DNA of 64,000 nt from Rhodospirillaceae bacterium (GCA_040219235.1 JAVJSV010000012.1:1-64000); one strand, 5' to 3'; shown: positions 1 to 9,350, numbered from the stretch's first letter. The notes: generated by a model not told the origin, from the sequence alone. Numbers and translations: made by a program.

Positions 1-136
1 GCCGGAACCTGAGCCGGAACCTGAGCCGGAACCTGAGCCGGAACCTGAGCCGGAACCTGAGCCGGAACCTGAGCCGGAACCTGAGCCGGAACCTGAGCCG
101 GAACCTGAGCCGGAACCTGAGCCGGAACCTGAGCCG
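1..136 (+). repeat. Perfect 12-bp tandem repeat, 11 copies plus a partial
   Basis: The unit GCCGGAACCTGA occurs eleven times without a mismatch from base 1 to 132, followed by GCCG. It probably continues left of the window. The unit is four codons long, so copy-number change keeps the frame. It encodes alternating Pro-Glu in the mitofilin-like protein. Confidence 0.97.
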
Positions 137-1864
137 CTAACAACGGCTGACTCAGCCCCTGAACCAGTGCAAGAGCTATTACAACACCAGGACCCGAAAC
201 TTGAGCCCGAGGATAATAAGCCGTCTGATAAAGCAGCAGAACTCGAACATGTCTCTGACTCCAAACATGAGTTAGAAACACTTTCGGAACCAGACACAAA
301 TACCCTGGCACAGATCAAAAACCCGGCTACCATCAGCAGCGATAAAAAGGAGCCATCTGATTCCATGGCCCAAGCAAAAGACGAGACCAAAATTTCCGCA
401 CAAGAAACGGAGCGAAACGTGCAAGATCAACCCGCACAAGATGCACCGCAACAAGACCGAGCAAAGCTAGACCCCCTTAAGACGGGCAGAACAGCACAGT
501 TGATGGCGGAAGATGCAGCAGACCTGCGGTCTCAAACCAGTCGCACGCAGAGTCAGCGAAAACCGAAAAAGAGCGCTGATGCCGATGTGGACCCGATACC
601 TGACGCGCCCATTCCATCAACGACCGAGCGGGGGACCGAGCGGGGGACCGAGCGGGGGCCAACACCACCAAAGCAAATAGCGAAGCCGTCCAACAGCTTT
701 GGCCGTTTTATCACGATCGTCATAGTGCTCATTGTTGTGATTGCCGGGTTATTTGGCACCATGCCCTGGTGGTACGGTCGCATGCCAATGCTGGTGCAAG
801 GGTGGGTTCCCGAACAGCTACGGCCACCAAGCAGTCAAGTCTCAGCTTCGGTGACACAAGATATCATGGCGCTGCAACAGCGATTGGCGACGACAGAAAC
901 AGAGATCGCCGCACTGCGAAGAACGGTTCAATCCACCCCGACGACTGTGCCGCTAGACACCACTGCAACAGATTCGATTATAGCCGACCTGCAACAACGC
1001 CTCAGGAACATTGAGACGCGAGCTAACGTCAGGCCGACAGAAGCAGTCGGCGCAAACATCTCCGCCGAGTCTGTAACGGCATTGAGCAGCGCGGTTGCCA
1101 ATCAAGCCCAGCAACTGGCGACAGTTACGGCCAGAATTGCAACTGTGGAAGCAGCCTTAGGAAATGCGACCGCGCTGGAAAACGTGTCAACACGCGTGGC
1201 AAGGCTGGAAGATCGCAGTGCTGATGCAGCGACGGTGCTAACTTTGGCCGCCAGAATCACACAGGTTGAAGCGGCGGCCAGCACCTTGGTCAATGAGCAA
1301 TCCAGCGCGATTGGTCTCTTGCTTTCTGTGTCGCAATTGCAGGACGCCGTTTCTAACGGTCGCCCCTACGGATTAGAACTGGAAACCGTCAACGCCTTTG
1401 CAGCCAAAACCGAGCGGGTTGCGTTTGAAACGGCAGCGCTCAGCCAGCATCAGCAAAGCGGGGTTGCAACGCGGGCAGAAATAAAAGACCGCTTTGAGCG
1501 CATTGCACCAGCAGTTGTGCGCGCAGACCTGCTGCCCACAAACTCAGCCTCTTGGATTCAACGCGCGTTGGACCAAGTCTTGTCGTTGGTCAACGTCCGA
1601 CGGCTGGAAGATGATGGAAGCGCGACCGTTGGTGCCGTTATAAACCGCATTCAAAGCGCGTTGGACGATGGAAATCTCTTAGCCGCAGTCGCGACAGCGG
1701 AGGAATTAAGCGGCCTATCGAGCGATACGCTGGCCCCATGGCTAAGGGATGCGCAAGCCCTGGTCGCCGCTGAGACGGCCCTTAATGACCTGACCACCAA
1801 AGCGATCGCGCACATGAATTCGGGACGAGACATTGCGACCCCCCGTGCGCAGACGGAAAACTAG
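2..1864 (+). CDS. Mitofilin-like (COG4223) membrane-anchored coiled-coil protein, 5' partial
   Basis: The frame is open from the left edge, so the gene starts upstream of the window; a GTG at 167 lies inside the open frame and is probably not the true start. About 620 residues are visible. They run from a (Pro-Glu)n tract through a long acidic, Gln- and Lys-rich linker to one hydrophobic segment at nt 701-757 ([15 protein letters not shown]), then a coiled coil rich in Ala, Thr and Gln (about nt 860-1330) and a compact Ala-rich C-terminus. This architecture and the position directly before hemY match the alphaproteobacterial COG4223/mitofilin-related family, usually found after hemC-hemD. It is probably an inner-membrane protein with a large periplasmic coiled coil. 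The stop lies 3 nt before hemY, so the two are likely cotranscribed. Its function is not established. Confidence 0.75.
   Translation, partial: PEPEPEPEPEPEPEPEPEPEPEPEPEPEPEPEPEPEPEPEPEPEPLTTADSAPEPVQELLQHQDPKLEPEDNKPSDKAAELEHVSDSKHELETLSEPDTNTLAQIKNPATISSDKKEPSDSMAQAKDETKISAQETERNVQDQPAQDAPQQDRAKLDPLKTGRTAQLMAEDAADLRSQTSRTQSQRKPKKSADADVDPIPDAPIPSTTERGTERGTERGPTPPKQIAKPSNSFGRFITIVIVLIVVIAGLFGTMPWWYGRMPMLVQGWVPEQLRPPSSQVSASVTQDIMALQQRLATTETEIAALRRTVQSTPTTVPLDTTATDSIIADLQQRLRNIETRANVRPTEAVGANISAESVTALSSAVANQAQQLATVTARIATVEAALGNATALENVSTRVARLEDRSADAATVLTLAARITQVEAAASTLVNEQSSAIGLLLSVSQLQDAVSNGRPYGLELETVNAFAAKTERVAFETAALSQHQQSGVATRAEIKDRFERIAPAVVRADLLPTNSASWIQRALDQVLSLVNVRRLEDDGSATVGAVINRIQSALDDGNLLAAVATAEELSGLSSDTLAPWLRDAQALVAAETALNDLTTKAIAHMNSGRDIATPRAQTEN
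623..658 (+). repeat. 12-bp tandem repeat, 3 copies, inside the mitofilin-like gene
   Basis: ACCGAGCGGGGG is repeated three times exactly and encodes Thr-Glu-Arg-Gly three times, just before the transmembrane segment. It is a second, independent 12-bp in-frame expansion in the same gene. Confidence 0.95.
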
Positions 1865-1867
1865 ACG

Positions 1868-3118
1868 ATGGTAAAAGTTATCCTCTACGTCTTTGGACTC
1901 ACCATTGCCGTCGCGATTGCTGTCTGGCTTGCAAACCAGCCAGGCAACGTCACATTGGACTGGTTGGGATGGCGTATTAACACCTCGGTTGCCGTTCTGT
2001 TTGTGATGATTATTGCTCTACTGATTATTGGGGCCTTTCTCATTCGCGCATGGAGTGTTTTAGTAGGCGCGGGAAGAGCATTCAAAGACTCGCGCAAAGA
2101 TAAACGCCTCAACCGTGGTCTTGCGGCTTTAGCCGCAGGGTTTGCAGCGGTCAGAGGAGAGGATAAAGCCAGCGCCCAAAAAGCTGCTCGAGACGCTTCG
2201 GCGGCTTTAGGAGAACATCAAGCTGTGCGTCTTCTCGAAGAGCAAACAGCCTTGATGATCGGTGACTCCAATCGAGCCTCGTCGGAGGCGCGGGAATTAT
2301 TGACCGACCCCATCACTGAACTTGCTGCGTTACGTGATCTTACAGAGACGGCAAAAGCTTCAGGGGATTTTGAGGGCGCTCTAAGCCAAGCACAGCGGGC
2401 TTTAAGCCGAAAAAACCCGCCGCGCTGGGCCGTTAAATCCGTGCTTGATCTTCAAATTGCGCTGGCGCGCTGGCAAGAAGCCGCGGCAACTGCAGAACGC
2501 AAAGACCTAGATAGCGTCTTCTCTATCGCAGATGTACCGCGTCTTAAGGCCGCCATTTACACCCACGCTTCTGCTGCGGCGCTTGCCAACCAAGACTTTA
2601 ACTTGGCGATTAAGTTGGCGCGTCAGGCCCTGACCGCAGATGCTATCCATTCGCCCGCCGCTACCGTCCTTGCGCGCGCTCTGAATGCGACTGGCAAAGG
2701 TAAAAAAGCTGCGGCAGAACTCGAAAAGTCTTGGGCGCTTAGCCCACACCCTTCAATGCTTGCGGCATACATAGAATTAGCCCCCGGAGAATCGGCCCTG
2801 GCGCGGGCCAGCCGCGTTGAAGCTCTGGTTTCAGGCAACGCAGAGCACCCTGAAAGCCGTCTGGCTAAGGCTGAAAGCTCATTTAAGGCAGAGCTTTGGG
2901 GCCAGGCGCGCAGTCGACTTGAGCCGCTTTTAGATCAAACAACGTCTGCGCCTTATCGGTCACGTGCTGCAGCCCTCATGGCTCAGGTTGAGCTCGGCGA
3001 AAACGGTGACACAAAGGCCGCTACAAAATATTTGGTCTTAGCGCTTGAATCAAAACCCGGAAAAAACGACGTACAACCACCGGCCAGCGCAGCAGACCTT
3101 TTGTCGCCATCTTATTAA
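1868..3118 (+). CDS. hemY: HemY-like TPR membrane protein
   Basis: The protein has 416 residues. Two N-terminal transmembrane helices (about residues 1-22 and 37-63) are followed by a helical region with TPR-like Ala-rich repeats, the layout of the COG3898 HemY family. In proteobacteria this protein accompanies the hemC-hemD cluster and is associated with late haem synthesis, but it is not an enzyme of known activity; it should not be confused with the Bacillus protoporphyrinogen oxidase also called HemY. The ATG start lies 3 nt after the preceding stop, consistent with an operon. The gene ends 8 bp before the convergent dipeptidase gene, and I see no terminator between them. Confidence 0.85.
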   Translation: MVKVILYVFGLTIAVAIAVWLANQPGNVTLDWLGWRINTSVAVLFVMIIALLIIGAFLIRAWSVLVGAGRAFKDSRKDKRLNRGLAALAAGFAAVRGEDKASAQKAARDASAALGEHQAVRLLEEQTALMIGDSNRASSEARELLTDPITELAALRDLTETAKASGDFEGALSQAQRALSRKNPPRWAVKSVLDLQIALARWQEAAATAERKDLDSVFSIADVPRLKAAIYTHASAAALANQDFNLAIKLARQALTADAIHSPAATVLARALNATGKGKKAAAELEKSWALSPHPSMLAAYIELAPGESALARASRVEALVSGNAEHPESRLAKAESSFKAELWGQARSRLEPLLDQTTSAPYRSRAAALMAQVELGENGDTKAATKYLVLALESKPGKNDVQPPASAADLLSPSY

Positions 3119-3126
3119 CCAGGCTC

Positions 3127-3687
3127 TTAGCCTCTAGACATCATCGAGCGGGGCAACACGCTATCACTCAGAACGGGGTAGCGGCCACGCGGGCTAAACA
3201 ATTGATAGTGCCACCACTCATTTCGAAAAAAGTCCCATCCTGCTGCTGTCATAAGGCCCAGCAGAACCGCACGGTTGCGTTGGGCTGTGACTGAAATATT
3301 CAAGCTGCCGTGATGTGACTTAAGCGTGAAGTCATCAAAAGGTGTGCCCATATCCAACTCCGTGCCGTTCTGGTCAACAAGCGTCAGATCTATGGCCGCG
3401 CCCATGGAGTGCGGTGACCCACGACGAGGGTCTGCTAAAAAATCTGGATCAGGCGTATGCTTCCATAAAAGCCACTGTGCTTCAGACGGGCGAAACGCAT
3501 CGAATATTTTCAACCTCAGTCCAAGTGGCTTCGCCAAATCAATAGCGTTGGCCAAGAGTTCAGCCGCATCTGCGTGCAGATAGCAGCCCGCACGAGCATA
3601 GATTTCTCGGCCTGTGAAGTTTTTCGGCGTTGCGTAAGCGATATCAAGATCGACATCGAAGTGAGGGGGCGTGATTTCAACGAGCAT
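3127..3687 (-). CDS. ddpX: D-alanyl-D-alanine dipeptidase, VanX/DdpX family (M15D)
   Basis: This 186-residue zinc peptidase is predicted to hydrolyse free D-Ala-D-Ala. The VanX signature is complete: Arg66 in DAFRPS, the zinc ligands His93 and Asp100 in SPHSMGAAID, and the catalytic Glu157 and ligand His160 in EWWHY. No signal peptide is visible, so it is probably cytoplasmic like other DdpX/VanX proteins, recycling D-Ala from peptidoglycan turnover. It lies alone on the minus strand between hemY (convergent) and tsaB (divergent). No vanH/vanA-like genes are adjacent, so a housekeeping recycling role is more likely than glycopeptide resistance. Confidence 0.88.
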   Translation of the reverse strand: MLVEITPPHFDVDLDIAYATPKNFTGREIYARAGCYLHADAAELLANAIDLAKPLGLRLKIFDAFRPSEAQWLLWKHTPDPDFLADPRRGSPHSMGAAIDLTLVDQNGTELDMGTPFDDFTLKSHHGSLNISVTAQRNRAVLLGLMTAAGWDFFRNEWWHYQLFSPRGRYPVLSDSVLPRSMMSRG

Positions 3688-3764
3688 GGGGCACTATTCT
3701 GTGGATTGGCGAATGGCACATATTACCCTATTTTCCCTCAACACATGACTTAGAGGAACGATCT

Positions 3765-4427
3765 ATGCGGGTTTTAGCCTTTGATACGTCCATGTCAGCG
3801 TGTTCTGTTGCCGTCTGGCAAGACAACGAAGTGCTTTCAGAAACCACCAAGATGATGGTGCATGGGCAAGCTGAAGCGCTTCTGCCCGCGATTGAGCATG
3901 CCTTAAAGGTAAGCGCCATAACGTATGCCGACTTAGATCGGGTGGCCGTGACTATAGGTCCCGGTTCATTTACTGGCGTGCGGGTCGGTTTGGCGACCGC
4001 GCGCGGATTAGGGGCTGGCACAGGCATCCCTGTTATTGGCATCCGAACAACTGAGGTTATCGCAGCACAAGCCCGGCAAGGAACAAACAAAGCAATCGCT
4101 GTGGTGATTGATGCGCGGCGGGCAGAAGTTTACCTGCATTGTTTTCATAATAACGGCCAGCAAATTATGAGCCCGGCCTGCTTGCTCCCCGAAGATGCAG
4201 CGGCGCAGCTAGAGCGCGACAACTGGATGATCGCTGGTGACGCTGCAAAACTCGTTTCAAGCCACATGAAACAACATCACGACATCGCTGATGTAAAGAG
4301 TGTAAACGTTGTGACCCTGGCCGCCATGGCCGCAGATCGGGCAGCTCCAGAAGTCGGACCACGTCCAGTTTATATCCGACCACCAGACGCCGTTATACCT
4401 CGCAACGGCGGGCAACTCAGACCATGA
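3765..4427 (+). CDS. tsaB: tRNA threonylcarbamoyladenosine (t6A) biosynthesis protein TsaB
   Basis: The 220-residue protein has the ASKHA-fold start of TsaB (MRVLAFDTSMSACSVAV) and the conserved GPGSFTGVRVGLATARG segment near residue 65. TsaB is the scaffold partner of TsaD and TsaE in making t6A37 in ANN-decoding tRNAs. As expected it lacks the metal-binding His motif of TsaD. rimI follows after 31 nt, a very common alphaproteobacterial pairing. AACGATCT just before the ATG gives only a weak Shine-Dalgarno match. Confidence 0.93.
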   Translation: MRVLAFDTSMSACSVAVWQDNEVLSETTKMMVHGQAEALLPAIEHALKVSAITYADLDRVAVTIGPGSFTGVRVGLATARGLGAGTGIPVIGIRTTEVIAAQARQGTNKAIAVVIDARRAEVYLHCFHNNGQQIMSPACLLPEDAAAQLERDNWMIAGDAAKLVSSHMKQHHDIADVKSVNVVTLAAMAADRAAPEVGPRPVYIRPPDAVIPRNGGQLRP

Positions 4428-4458
4428 GTAAGGCGGCCTTCCTGGCAAATGCCAGATT

Positions 4459-4911
4459 ATGATCCCTCATTTAATCTCTATTGATTATAATCATGTTGAA
4501 GTGTTGGCCGCGCTTCACCACGACGCGTTTGACATGCCATGGCGAAAAGACTCTTTTGCCGATTTGTTGAAGCATCCTGGGACCTATGGGTGGATCGTCT
4601 GCGACAAAAACCCACTTGGGTTCATTCTCTGCCGCGGCGTTGCTGATGAATCTGAAATCCTCACCCTGGCCGTTGCAAAAACAAACCGGCACTTAGGCTT
4701 GGGCACATGCCTTCTGGCTGCGACGATAGACAGAGAACAGGCACAAGGATCGGCAGGTATGCATTTGGAAGTTGCTGCCGATAATACCGCCGCACGGGCA
4801 CTCTACGAAAAAGCTGGGTTTCACATTTCAGGAAAACGCAAAGGGTATTACGCAAGAAACGGCGATGCAGTTGATGCTATTCTGATGTATAAATCATTTA
4901 ATAGGGATTAG
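4459..4911 (+). CDS. rimI: Ribosomal protein S18-alanine N-acetyltransferase RimI
   Basis: A 150-residue GNAT protein with the acetyl-CoA-binding region around LGLGTCLL (about residues 78-85) and the typical RimI C-terminal half containing EVAADNTAARALYEKAGF and RKGYYARNGDAVDAILM. RimI acetylates the N-terminal alanine of S18; in many bacteria it is encoded next to tsaB, as here. The start is an ATG 31 nt after tsaB. The downstream 180 bp are AT-rich and precede mucR. Confidence 0.9.
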   Translation: MIPHLISIDYNHVEVLAALHHDAFDMPWRKDSFADLLKHPGTYGWIVCDKNPLGFILCRGVADESEILTLAVAKTNRHLGLGTCLLAATIDREQAQGSAGMHLEVAADNTAARALYEKAGFHISGKRKGYYARNGDAVDAILMYKSFNRD

Positions 4912-5090
4912 AAACTGACAACATTCAATAACTCAAGCCTTTATTGAAAAATGTTTTTTGATGTATGAAATCTAATATTTTTTATTTATTACAATAAAAG
5001 TAGAAAAATCACTTTTTTACTTATTGATCTATATATTTGGGACTTTTATACATCACTTTCTGAAAATCTATTGAAAGGCATAACCTCATA

Positions 5091-5522
5091 ATGACAGCAA
5101 CGCGCGCGTCAACAGATTCGGACGTTCTGGCTTGGACAAGTGAGATCGTAGCCGCTTACGTGGCCAATAACACCGTTGCACAAGATGACCTTGCAGGACT
5201 CATTAAGAACGTGCACGCAACTCTCGCAAGTATCGGCTCAAATATCGAAAACCCAGCCCTTCCAGAACCAGCTGTGAGTATAAAAAAGTCGATCACTCCA
5301 GATTACATCGTCTGCCTGGAAGATGGAAAAAAGCTCAAGATGCTCAAACGTCATCTCAATACAGCGTATGGAATGTCTCCTGAGGATTACCGGCAACGAT
5401 GGGGGCTTGCGCCAGACTACCCAATGGTGGCCCCAAATTATGCTAAACATCGGTCATCATTGGCTAAGAAAATAGGTCTGGGCACGAATCCTGAGGCCAA
5501 AAAAGGAAAGGCTAGGAAATAA
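5091..5522 (+). CDS. mucR: MucR/Ros family zinc-finger-type transcriptional regulator
   Basis: The 143-residue protein matches the alphaproteobacterial MucR/Ros family: an N-terminal helical half used for oligomerisation, then the DNA-binding core VCLEDGKKLKMLKRHLN and the conserved tail YPMVAPNYAKHRSSLAKKIG. MucR proteins are H-NS-like regulators that bind AT-rich DNA and control exopolysaccharide, motility and cell-cycle genes. The metal site looks incomplete: Cys75, Asp78 and His88 are present, but the position of the second His (Ala92) is not a ligand. The upstream region 4912-5090 is strongly AT-rich, fitting autoregulation, which is known for this family but only inferred here. Confidence 0.9.
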   Translation: MTATRASTDSDVLAWTSEIVAAYVANNTVAQDDLAGLIKNVHATLASIGSNIENPALPEPAVSIKKSITPDYIVCLEDGKKLKMLKRHLNTAYGMSPEDYRQRWGLAPDYPMVAPNYAKHRSSLAKKIGLGTNPEAKKGKARK

Positions 5523-5672
5523 CCTCGCAGAAAATCCGTAAATAACTGTCGAGCTTTTCTTTTCACCGAACAGCCTTGTGGTTAGACTGCACTTGGGCAA
5601 CCGGTAAAGTAGCCTTGAAAGCGAATTGTCGATGCCTACTTACAAAGAGACCCTTAAACGCGCGCTCAAATT

Positions 5673-6104
5673 ATGAACACTGAAACCTCAGCTATAGAAC
5701 TTCGATGCGTCGAGCAGGGCATGAAAATGACCGAGCAGCGGCGTGTCATCGCGCGCATTTTATCCGCAGCCGACGACCATCCCGACGTTGAGGAGGTCCA
5801 TCGCCGCTCCGCCGAAGAAGATTCAAGAATTAGCATTGCAACCGTCTATCGCACCATGCGCCTGTTTGAAGAAGCTGGCATAGTCGCCAGGCATGATTTT
5901 GGTGATGGGCGGGCGCGTTATGAAGAATCGCCATCCACTCATCATGATCACCTGATCGATATTAGATCAGGAGATGTCATTGAGTTTCGCAATGAAGAGA
6001 TTGAGCGACTGCAAAAAGAAGTCGCTAAAAAGCATGGCTATAAATTGGTCAATCATCGCCTTGAACTTTATGCTGTGCCTGACGATACAACAGAAACGTC
6101 TTAG
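5673..6104 (+). CDS. fur: Fur family transcriptional regulator (alphaproteobacterial Fur/Mur type)
   Basis: A 143-residue ferric-uptake-regulator protein. The winged helix with ATVYRTM lies at about residues 56-62, and the metal-binding HHDH motif at residues 90-93. The Cys pair found in many Fur proteins after HHDHLI is replaced by Asp96 and Ser99 (LIDIRSG), the usual form in alphaproteobacterial Fur/Mur, which sense iron or manganese status. It is not an Irr protein by its HHDH region, since no haem-regulatory motif is seen. The gene stands between mucR and olsB with independent gaps of about 150 bp on each side, so it is probably monocistronic. Confidence 0.9.
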   Translation: MNTETSAIELRCVEQGMKMTEQRRVIARILSAADDHPDVEEVHRRSAEEDSRISIATVYRTMRLFEEAGIVARHDFGDGRARYEESPSTHHDHLIDIRSGDVIEFRNEEIERLQKEVAKKHGYKLVNHRLELYAVPDDTTETS

Positions 6105-6251
6105 AGCTTACAAACTGGCTGACATCGAAAATGCCAGAGACACGAAACCGTCATATCTTCTGTCGAAAAACGTCACGCGACATAACTTAGTGTGTTCTGG
6201 TATATTACTTATTAGATAAGGTCTTCTTCATCCTGACCAGACGAGTACCAA

Positions 6252-7064
6252 ATGGGCGTATTTAAGCCTGTCATCTCTGGAAACCAAATTATTCGATTGG
6301 CCGCGAGCCGTTCTGAAATCGAAGCCGCACAGCGTTTGCGATATCGCGTTTTCTATGAAGAAATGGGTGCCCACCCCATGCCAGAAATGGCAGCGCGTGG
6401 ATCAGACTTCGATAGATTTGATGATGTATGCGACCACCTGATTGTTATTGATCGCAGCAATCCCCATGAGTCCAACGTCGTTGGTACATACCGGTTTATG
6501 CGACGGAGCCATGCAGATGCTGCAGGCGGATTTTATTCCGCCGATGAGTATGATTTATCTCCGCTGAGATCCAACGGTGGTGAAATTATGGAGTTGGGTC
6601 GCAGTTGCGTTGAGCCCTCATTTAGAACGCGGCACACCATGCAACTGCTTTGGCGCGGTATTGCCGAATATATTGTGACGCATGATATTGATCTGATGTT
6701 TGGTTGCGCGAGTTTTCCGGGGACAGATATATCAGCAATAGCGGAGCCCTTGTCTTATCTTTACCACAATCATCTTGCGCCTGATGACTTAAGGCCCAGA
6801 GCCGTTGAGAGACGCTATTGTTCTCTTAAGCAAACATCGGTTGATCTTATTGACCCTAAAAAAGCCCTTGCCCAGCTGCCGCCTTTGATAAAAGGCTATT
6901 TGCGTTTAGGGGCGTTTGTTGGTGATGGCGCAGTGATAGACCATCAATTCAACACGACAGATGTTTGCATCGTTGTGCAGACAGACCGGATCGCAGACAG
7001 ATACGCGAACCACTACGCCCTCGACAGTCGCACCCAAGAGTCTGTGCTCAGGAAAGCTTCTTGA
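6252..7064 (+). CDS. olsB: L-ornithine N-alpha-acyltransferase OlsB-like (GNAT, Acetyltransf_5)
   Basis: The 270-residue protein belongs to the OlsB/hemolysin-like acyltransferase family. Recognisable parts are the N-terminal AQRLRYRVFYEEMGA, DRFDDVCDHLIV and the ELGRSCVEPSFR region near residue 118. OlsB transfers a 3-hydroxyacyl chain from acyl-ACP to ornithine to form lyso-ornithine lipid, a phosphorus-free membrane lipid. The next gene, an olsA-like acyltransferase, overlaps its stop codon, so the pair forms a translationally coupled unit for both acylation steps. The substrate amino acid is assigned by family and context, not proven by sequence. Confidence 0.82.
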   Translation: MGVFKPVISGNQIIRLAASRSEIEAAQRLRYRVFYEEMGAHPMPEMAARGSDFDRFDDVCDHLIVIDRSNPHESNVVGTYRFMRRSHADAAGGFYSADEYDLSPLRSNGGEIMELGRSCVEPSFRTRHTMQLLWRGIAEYIVTHDIDLMFGCASFPGTDISAIAEPLSYLYHNHLAPDDLRPRAVERRYCSLKQTSVDLIDPKKALAQLPPLIKGYLRLGAFVGDGAVIDHQFNTTDVCIVVQTDRIADRYANHYALDSRTQESVLRKAS

Positions 7065-7876
7065 CCGCTGCTGCGATTACGTTGCCAACCGCTGGGGGCG
7101 GAAAACTGCTCGCTATCTCAAGAATGATCGCTTTTGTACCTTGGACATTAGGAGCTCTGATCGCTCGCCTTATCGTCTGGCCCCTTGGCATACAAACCGC
7201 CCCACTGCGCGTCGCATACTATCGCGGATTGTGCAAAATTCTCGGAATTGAAGTTATTACCCACGGATTGCCACAAACCCAGCGGCCATTGCTGATCGCC
7301 AGCAATCACATCTCTTACCTCGATATCATCGCCTACGGTGCGGTCGCTGAACTAGAATTCGTTTCAAAAGCAGAAGTGGCACAGTGGCCTGTGATTGGCG
7401 GCTTGGCTAAATTGGCGGATACAGTGTTTATTGATCGGCGGCGGAGCAAGGCCCTTGCAGCGCGTCAAGACATGGCACACCGGCTAAAGGCAGATCGCAT
7501 GTTATTGTTTTTTCCAGAGGCAACATCTGGTGACGGGAATAGGCCGCTGCCCTTTAAGAGCGCCTTATTTACCGTCGCTGACGCCATGAATGGCGAAAAA
7601 AAGGTTATGATTCAACCTTCTGCCATTGCCTACACACGCCTGAATGGCTTGCCAACAGGGGTCGGGTGGCGTTCGTTTTTCGCATGGTACGGCGACATGT
7701 CACTTTCCAGTCACGTTTGGCGCTTTTTGCAACTTGGCCGTACCACAATCGAGATCGCCTTTTTGCCCCCACTTTTAATGTCAGAAAATATGGATCGCAG
7801 GTCTATTGCCCAAACAACAGAATTGGCCGTTCGATCAGGTTTTGCACGGTTGGTGTCTGGACGGCCCCTTGCATAA
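7061..7876 (+). CDS. olsA: Lyso-ornithine lipid O-acyltransferase OlsA-like (PlsC family)
   Basis: A 1-acyl-glycerol-3-phosphate acyltransferase-fold protein of about 271 residues. The HX4D motif (SNHISYLD) and the downstream FPEATSGDGN block, equivalent to the EGTR motif, are present, and a hydrophobic N-terminal segment anchors it to the membrane. I chose the TTG at 7061, which overlaps the olsB stop (TTGA), because the ATG at 6965 would overlap olsB by 100 nt with an unrelated-looking extension. With olsB it would complete ornithine lipid synthesis; general PlsC activity on lysophosphatidate cannot be excluded. Confidence 0.8.
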   Translation: MTAAAITLPTAGGGKLLAISRMIAFVPWTLGALIARLIVWPLGIQTAPLRVAYYRGLCKILGIEVITHGLPQTQRPLLIASNHISYLDIIAYGAVAELEFVSKAEVAQWPVIGGLAKLADTVFIDRRRSKALAARQDMAHRLKADRMLLFFPEATSGDGNRPLPFKSALFTVADAMNGEKKVMIQPSAIAYTRLNGLPTGVGWRSFFAWYGDMSLSSHVWRFLQLGRTTIEIAFLPPLLMSENMDRRSIAQTTELAVRSGFARLVSGRPLA

Positions 7877-7928
7877 CAATAACTTCAGGCTTTGCCTTCC
7901 CAACGGCGAGGCGGTATAGAGCAGTTCT

Positions 7929-9350
7929 ATGCCTGCTGACCAAACCCCCAACTTATCCGGCGCTCCGCTGCGACGCAAAAAGCTATTCATCAAGACTTAT
8001 GGATGTCAGATGAATGTTTATGACTCTGCCCGTATGGTCGATGTGCTTGCACCACTCGGATACGAGCAAAGCGACACACCTGAAGGGGCAGATTTGGTTG
8101 TTCTCAACACCTGCCATATTCGAGAGAAAGCCGCTGAAAAGCTGTTTTCGGATTTAGGGCGCATAAGACCCTTTAAAACAGACCGGGAAGCTGGCAAAGA
8201 CCCGATGTTGATCGCCGTTGCCGGATGCGTCGCACAAGCCGAAGGGAAGGCGCTGGTTAAACGTGCGCCTTATGTGGATATCGTTCTCGGGCCACAGACC
8301 ACACATAGATTGCCAGAATTGATTGCCCGCGCTCATCGCAGCGCCGGGGCCGTGCTGGATACAGACTTCCCGGTGGATACCAAGTTTGACCATTTACCAC
8401 CGCCACGCGCCGACGGACCTACAGCATTTTTATCGGTCCAAGAAGGCTGTGATAAATTCTGTACGTTCTGCGTTGTCCCGTACACCCGCGGTGCGGAATA
8501 TTCACGTCCTGCAAATGCCGTGATGGAAGAGGCGCGTGGATTAGTCCGCGAGGGAGTTCGTGAAATCACCCTGCTGGGGCAGAACGTTAACGCTTATCAT
8601 GGTGATATGGACAAAGGGACATGGTCACTGGCACGGCTGATTCGGGCTTTGGCAGAGATCGACGGCCTGGACCGGATTCGATATACGACATCTCATCCGC
8701 GCGATATGGATGATGATCTTATTGATGCACATGCAACGGTGCCTGCGCTTATGCCGTACCTTCATCTTCCTGTTCAGTCCGGGTCTAACAGCATTCTCAG
8801 CGCCATGAATCGTGGCCATACACGAGACGATTATTATCGTATTATTCAGCTCCTTCGCTCAGGACGGCCAGATCTTGCTTTGTCCTCTGATTTCATCGTT
8901 GGATTTCCTGGTGAGACTGATGCAGACTTCGCAGACACCATGACTTTGATCGAAGATATTCAATTCGCCCAGGCGTTTTCGTTTAAATACAGCAGCCGCC
9001 CTGGCACGCCGGCCGCCGAAAACGGAGATCAAGTGCCTGAAGACATAAAATCTGCGCGGCTTTCAGCCTTACAATCCTTAATTGCCCAGCAGCAAAAGAC
9101 TTTTAACACAGCCTGTATTGGTCAAACACTACCCGTACTGCTAACCGGACCGGGTCGCCATGACGGTCAAATGATTGGCCGTAGCCCATACCTACAACCC
9201 ATACATCTTGATGCCCCGGAAACATCTCAGGGTATGATCGTGATGGCAGAGATAGAAGCCTCAATTTCGAATAGTTTATCTGCGTCGATTGTTAAGTCCC
9301 CAACAGCGTTCTCATCTCAGTCTGAGACAACCAAGGTATCCGCGCATTGA
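7929..9350 (+). CDS. miaB: tRNA-2-methylthio-N6-isopentenyladenosine synthase MiaB
   Basis: The 473-residue methylthiotransferase has the expected three parts: an N-terminal UPF0004 domain with the first cluster cysteines (TYGCQMN, NTCHIRE, AGCVAQ), a radical-SAM domain with CDKFCTFC near residue 174, and a C-terminal TRAM domain. It adds the methylthio group to i6A37 in tRNAs reading UNN codons. It heads a tightly packed string: phoH starts on a TTG overlapping the miaB stop, followed by ybeY, corC and lnt. This miaB-phoH-ybeY-corC-lnt order is standard in alphaproteobacteria. Confidence 0.96.
   Translation: MPADQTPNLSGAPLRRKKLFIKTYGCQMNVYDSARMVDVLAPLGYEQSDTPEGADLVVLNTCHIREKAAEKLFSDLGRIRPFKTDREAGKDPMLIAVAGCVAQAEGKALVKRAPYVDIVLGPQTTHRLPELIARAHRSAGAVLDTDFPVDTKFDHLPPPRADGPTAFLSVQEGCDKFCTFCVVPYTRGAEYSRPANAVMEEARGLVREGVREITLLGQNVNAYHGDMDKGTWSLARLIRALAEIDGLDRIRYTTSHPRDMDDDLIDAHATVPALMPYLHLPVQSGSNSILSAMNRGHTRDDYYRIIQLLRSGRPDLALSSDFIVGFPGETDADFADTMTLIEDIQFAQAFSFKYSSRPGTPAAENGDQVPEDIKSARLSALQSLIAQQQKTFNTACIGQTLPVLLTGPGRHDGQMIGRSPYLQPIHLDAPETSQGMIVMAEIEASISNSLSASIVKSPTAFSSQSETTKVSAH

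Noticed and set aside
1-136. CRISPR array
   Set aside because: The repeats are directly contiguous with no spacers and encode Pro-Glu in an open frame.
769-1014. Small plus-strand ORF inside the mitofilin-like gene
   Set aside because: It overlaps a well-supported coding frame and shows no recognisable protein features.
3127-3687. Vancomycin resistance cluster
   Set aside because: Only a VanX-type dipeptidase is present; no VanA- or VanH-like gene is adjacent.
6965-7060. ATG 6965 as the start of olsA
   Set aside because: It would overlap olsB by 100 nt, and the added residues do not look like an acyltransferase N-terminus.
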